DNA from: Leisingera aquimarina DSM 24565
GTDB lineage: Bacteria > Pseudomonadota > Alphaproteobacteria > Rhodobacterales > Rhodobacteraceae
Length of the DNA: 64,000 bases
Assembly (NCBI RefSeq): GCF_000473165.1
Contig: NZ_KI421504.1
Coordinates: 2,588,009-2,652,008 of the forward strand
Direction of reading: 5' to 3'
The translations under genes and the position numbers were made by a program. Below, piece by piece: positions 60,467 through 64,000 of the stretch; the stretch's first letter is position 1, and each line of letters begins with the position of its first letter. The notes beneath the pieces are model-generated. The model saw only the letters and a list, made by a program, of their open reading frames with translations. It did no database searches and was not told where the DNA came from.

Positions 60467-60480
60467 TGTTAGCGATAACG
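60467..60480. promoter_or_regulatory. CceR/LacI-like operator, upstream of eno (site 2)
   Basis: TGTTAGCGATAACG, a closer match to the same palindrome, 29 bases after site 1. In Rhodobacter CceR controls central carbon genes, including glycolytic and gluconeogenic enzymes. Confidence 0.55.
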
Positions 60481-60514
60481 AGCCCGGTTTACATTTCCGC
60501 CGCGGCTGGTATGA

Positions 60515-61840
<1,326 letters not shown>

Positions 61841-61892
61841 TCGCAGCCGCTTGACCATTGCACTGTGTCCCGGCAAGGCTGGGGCACAGCAG

Positions 61893-61924
61893 CCCCCGGC
61901 TCCGGAAAGGGCCGGGGGTTTTCT
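61893..61924 (+). terminator. rho-independent terminator of eno
   Basis: CCCCCGGC ... GCCGGGGG around a ten-base loop followed by TTTTCTTT. About 50 bases after the eno stop. Confidence 0.88.
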
Positions 61925-61946
61925 TTAAGGACGTTCGGGTCGCCTT

Positions 61947-62261
61947 ATGAAAACACTTTCCTTTGCTGCGCCGGCCGTCGCTGCCGCAGCTTCAGCCTCT
62001 GCAGCTCCTGGCGCCGAAGAAACCTGCAAGGCACTTGCCGCCCGGATGCAGGGAGACGGGCCTGGAATGAATCTGTGCACCTGCACCTACAAGCTGGCCG
62101 ATGACATCTTGGATGAAGACATCAAAACGCTGCTGTTCCTTTCCTGGACAGACGGCATCCACCGCCAGGCCGAAGCTGATGCCCTGACCCCCCGCGGACG
62201 GGCCAGCAAACAGGTCAAGAATCTGGAGCGGGCGGTCAGAAAGAAATGTTCGCCGTTTTGA
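61947..62261 (+). CDS. small exported or periplasmic protein, unknown
   Basis: A 104-residue protein. The N-terminus FAAPAVAAAASASAAPGAEE looks like a signal region with cleavage near ASA-AP. The mature part has four Cys: EETCKALAARMQ, then NLCTCTYKLADDI and the final KKCSPF, which could form two disulfides. A middle helix (DEDIKTLLFLSWTDGIHRQA) follows. ATG 61947 lies after the eno terminator; AAGGACG is upstream but far. Function unknown. Confidence 0.65.
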   Translation: MKTLSFAAPAVAAAASASAAPGAEETCKALAARMQGDGPGMNLCTCTYKLADDILDEDIKTLLFLSWTDGIHRQAEADALTPRGRASKQVKNLERAVRKKCSPF

Positions 62262-62293
62262 CATCCTTTGGGATAAGGCAGGGTTGCCAATTC

Positions 62294-62324
62294 TTCCCTG
62301 TCATGGGCAGTTTTTGACAGGGAA
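62294..62324. promoter_or_regulatory. hairpin between two small exported-protein genes
   Basis: TTCCCTGTCA pairs with TGACAGGGAA around an 11-base loop that ends in TTTT. A perfect ten-base stem; terminator or operator. Confidence 0.5.
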
Positions 62325-62423
62325 CGCCTTCCGCAAGGTCATGGACGGGCGTTGACCTGCATCAATTCCCGGCCGTGCCGGAGCAGGCATTCTGCAGCTG
62401 AACTTTCAAAGCAGGAGCTTGTC

Positions 62424-62588
62424 ATGACACCCGCGCGTTTTATCGTCCTTTCACTTGTATCCCTGCAGCTGCTGCTTGCAGCCTGTACCGCACCCGATAC
62501 CTATCCTATCAGTGGCGAAGAATGCGGGCCGTCGGACCCGGTTCAGGATCTTGATGCCAGCGATTGCCTGACACCGCTTGTCTCCTGA
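62424..62588 (+). CDS. 54-residue lipoprotein (first of a pair)
   Basis: A tiny lipoprotein. Signal LSLVSLQLLLAAC with lipid Cys at residue 21, then a short mature part of about 33 residues: TAPDTYPISGEECGPSDPVQ then DLDASDCLTPLVS. ATG 62424 has GCAGGAG about nine bases upstream. Shares the YP-x-x-G and PSDPV words with the second copy at 62826. No function known. Confidence 0.7.
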   Translation: MTPARFIVLSLVSLQLLLAACTAPDTYPISGEECGPSDPVQDLDASDCLTPLVS

Positions 62589-62825
62589 TCAGCAGATCCT
62601 GGCCTCTTTGCTTTCCTGACTGCAGCTTACCTTGCCTGCCTGAAGATGGCGGGAAACGTGCCTTTCTTTGCGTAAGTTTGCCGGGTTCCGCGAGCGCGGG
62701 TTTCTCTGACGCTGCGTGTACGGGCGGGAGCTGCTTGTGTGGCCCGGTTCACAGACGGTCCATCACGGACATGTTATCTCTGTCTTACGCGGTCCGGTTG
62801 TTACCGCGGGAGAGGAGAGACCACC

Positions 62826-62993
62826 ATGTCATATCGAGGTTTACGGAGATTGGCAGTTCTTGTGGGTCTTTCAGTACTGCTAGGGTGCAGCGGGCCGGGA
62901 TACTACCCGCTTGGCGGGGATGCCGCTGCACCGTCGGATCCGGTCAGAAGTATGAGTGCAACGGCCGGTTTCATGAACCATCCGGGAATTTAG
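62826..62993 (+). CDS. 55-residue lipoprotein (second of a pair)
   Basis: A tiny lipoprotein. Signal LAVLVGLSVLLGC with lipid Cys at residue 21, then SGPGYYPLGGDAAAPSDPVR then SMSATAGFMNHPGI. ATG 62826 has GGAGAGGAGAG upstream. It is a diverged paralogue of the gene at 62424, with YPLGG and PSDPVR conserved and the Cys of the mature part lost. Confidence 0.72.
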   Translation: MSYRGLRRLAVLVGLSVLLGCSGPGYYPLGGDAAAPSDPVRSMSATAGFMNHPGI

Positions 62994-63239
62994 GACCGGA
63001 CGGCTGGCGCCCTGGCCGGGGGCAGAGCGTCAGAACAAAGGGGTGAGCGGCGGCACACATTAGTCCGTTTCGGTGCATGAGATTCCATCACCGCGCGAAC
63101 TGGCACATTGATTTGCCTGGCTGTTTTGGATTGCCACCGTGCCCGCCGCAGCTCCTACTGCCATTTCGGCAGCGATAGAACAGGCTCTTTGGGGGGGGAG
63201 CGGGCCAAAGGGTGCGGCATGACGGCTGTGCCCTTTGGC
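62994..63239. other. intergenic, no gene seen
   Basis: About 250 bases after the second lipoprotein. A GC-rich run (GGGGGGGGAGCGGG near 63195) is notable. No ORF with a ribosome site or hairpin of note. Confidence 0.4.
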
Positions 63240-63689
63240 TTACAATGCCTTCGTCATCAGCATGTAGGTTTCGCGCGGCTTGAACCGGGTGCGCAGATAG
63301 AGCCTCTGGGCGGTCTCGTTTTCGCGATCCACCTCCAGGTGCAGGGCGCGCAATCCTGCCGTGGCCAGGGTTTTCGGCAGTTCAGTCAGCACCTCGGTGG
63401 CGATGCCGCGGCTGCGCACGGCGGGGCGGATGTACAGTTCATCCACAAAGCCGTCCATGCCGCCGAATTCCACTGACCAGCCAAAGGTAATGACAATATA
63501 GCCGATCGGCGCGCGGGTCGGGCCGATCAGGTAGACGGCGCCGTAGGGGTGGCCGTTCAACAGCGGCTCAACCCCGGCGCGGCGGTGGTCCTCGGTTGTT
63601 TCCAGACCGGATTCTGCATGGAATGCGGCAACCAGAGACAGTACCCTGTCCAGGTGTTCGGGCTTGGCGAGGTGCAGGGCGGCGCTCAT
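63240..63689 (-). CDS. GNAT-family N-acetyltransferase
   Basis: A 149-residue GNAT protein. Core text: AVYLIGPTRAPIGYIVITFG, DGFVDELYIRPAVRSRGIAT (acetyl-CoA loop with R-x-x-G-I-A), then ALHLEVDRENETAQRLYLRT and RFKPRETYMLMTKAL. ATG 63689 overlaps the stop of the nucleoside hydrolase (ATGA), so they are co-translated. The substrate is unknown. Confidence 0.92.
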   Translation of the reverse strand: MSAALHLAKPEHLDRVLSLVAAFHAESGLETTEDHRRAGVEPLLNGHPYGAVYLIGPTRAPIGYIVITFGWSVEFGGMDGFVDELYIRPAVRSRGIATEVLTELPKTLATAGLRALHLEVDRENETAQRLYLRTRFKPRETYMLMTKAL

Positions 63690-64000
63690 AGTCGGGCGAG
63701 CCTTTCGGTCAGGAGTTTAAAGAAACCGTCCGCGTCGGCATCGCCGATAAACAGGGCGTTGGGTTTGCGGTCTGTGACGCCCCACCAATCGGCGACGGTC
63801 ATTCCAAGGGTGAGGTCCGAACCGGTTTCGATCTCGACGTTCACATGGCGGCCGGAGAACAGGCCGGGCTGCAGCAGCCAGGCGATGACGCAGGGATCAT
63901 GCAGCGGGCCGCCTTCGGAGCCGTATTTTTCCACATCGAAACGTTCGAAGAAATCCAGCATGTCGGCGGTGAAGGTGCCCACGCGGGAATTCAGGGCGCG
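63686..64000 (-). CDS. nucleoside hydrolase, C-terminal part, 5' end cut by window
   Basis: The last 104 residues of an inosine-uridine-preferring nucleoside hydrolase. Text ALNSRVGTFTADMLDFFERF, then GGPLHDPCVIAWLLQPGLFS (the HDPC metal loop of the family) and VNVEIETGSDLTLGMTVADW. The frame is open to the right edge, so the start is outside. The enzyme splits nucleosides to base and ribose. It is coupled to the GNAT gene by an ATGA overlap. Confidence 0.88.
   Translation of the reverse strand, partial: RALNSRVGTFTADMLDFFERFDVEKYGSEGGPLHDPCVIAWLLQPGLFSGRHVNVEIETGSDLTLGMTVADWWGVTDRKPNALFIGDADADGFFKLLTERLARL

Overview
The window looks like a stretch of chromosome from a high-GC alphaproteobacterium of the Rhodobacteraceae, Roseobacter group (Leisingera/Phaeobacter-like). 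This rests on gene content and order: a DksA with only one cysteine, a Fur/Mur-type regulator, the argS-SPOR-nagZ-scpA-scpB run, the DUF177-rpmF-plsX-fabH-ihfA-merR run, many short Rhodobacterales-specific proteins, and lipoproteins of the same style. No taxonomic search was run.

Layout. 1-3.2 kb (minus strand) is the decayed end of a P2-like prophage: late control protein D, tail X, tail U, a tape-measure protein without its N-terminus, and a frameshifted scrap of tail sheath joined to it by a deletion. 3.7-9.4 kb carries glnE, a small partner ORF, a lipoprotein, an RlmI-like methyltransferase and a PIN protein. 9.49-10.59 kb is a dead IS5/IS903-type insertion sequence. 10.7-15 kb (minus) holds an M48 protease, an HD-GYP protein and minCDE. 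16-19.8 kb (minus) is a MoxR ATPase / DUF2927 lipoprotein / 55-aa membrane protein / VWA cluster. 20-22.6 kb has dksA, an FAD monooxygenase and xth. 22.6-25.7 kb is the most unusual locus: an AT-rich leader, a 201-aa protein built from nine copies of an FSSGS motif, an inter-gene hairpin, an unknown 353-aa protein and a translationally coupled EamA exporter.

25.8-29 kb carries erpA, dgt, a GFA protein and two coupled YciI genes. 29.2-35.2 kb is argS, SPOR, nagZ, scpA, scpB and a short ORF. 35.1-38.3 kb has an MFS transporter with a divergent Lrp regulator, dcd and tRNA-Pro(GGG). 38.4-44 kb (minus) is the DUF177-rpmF-plsX-fabH-ihfA-merR lipid/ribosome/regulator run, whose merR has a roughly 550-residue acidic tail. 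44.1-47.3 kb has bamE, an OlsB-like acyltransferase and an ABC-F ATPase. 47.4-54.5 kb has an O-acetyltransferase, an SDR dehydrogenase with a TetR-type palindrome, a GNAT protein, a 45-aa membrane protein, tyrS, anmK, a fatty-acid desaturase and a DUF985 cupin. 54.6-62 kb has selO, an EEP phosphatase, a DEAD-box helicase, fur/mur, a second EamA protein and eno (with two LacI-type half-palindromic operators). The right end has three small exported proteins or lipoproteins, a GNAT protein and the C-terminal part of a nucleoside hydrolase.

Genes that plausibly work together: nagZ and anmK (peptidoglycan recycling), minCDE and scpAB (division and chromosome segregation), plsX/fabH/OlsB-like/desaturase (membrane lipids), and MoxR with VWA (chaperone pair). 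Intergenic space, especially at convergent gene ends, is filled with tandem perfect palindromes and with a dispersed repeat family (five copies seen).
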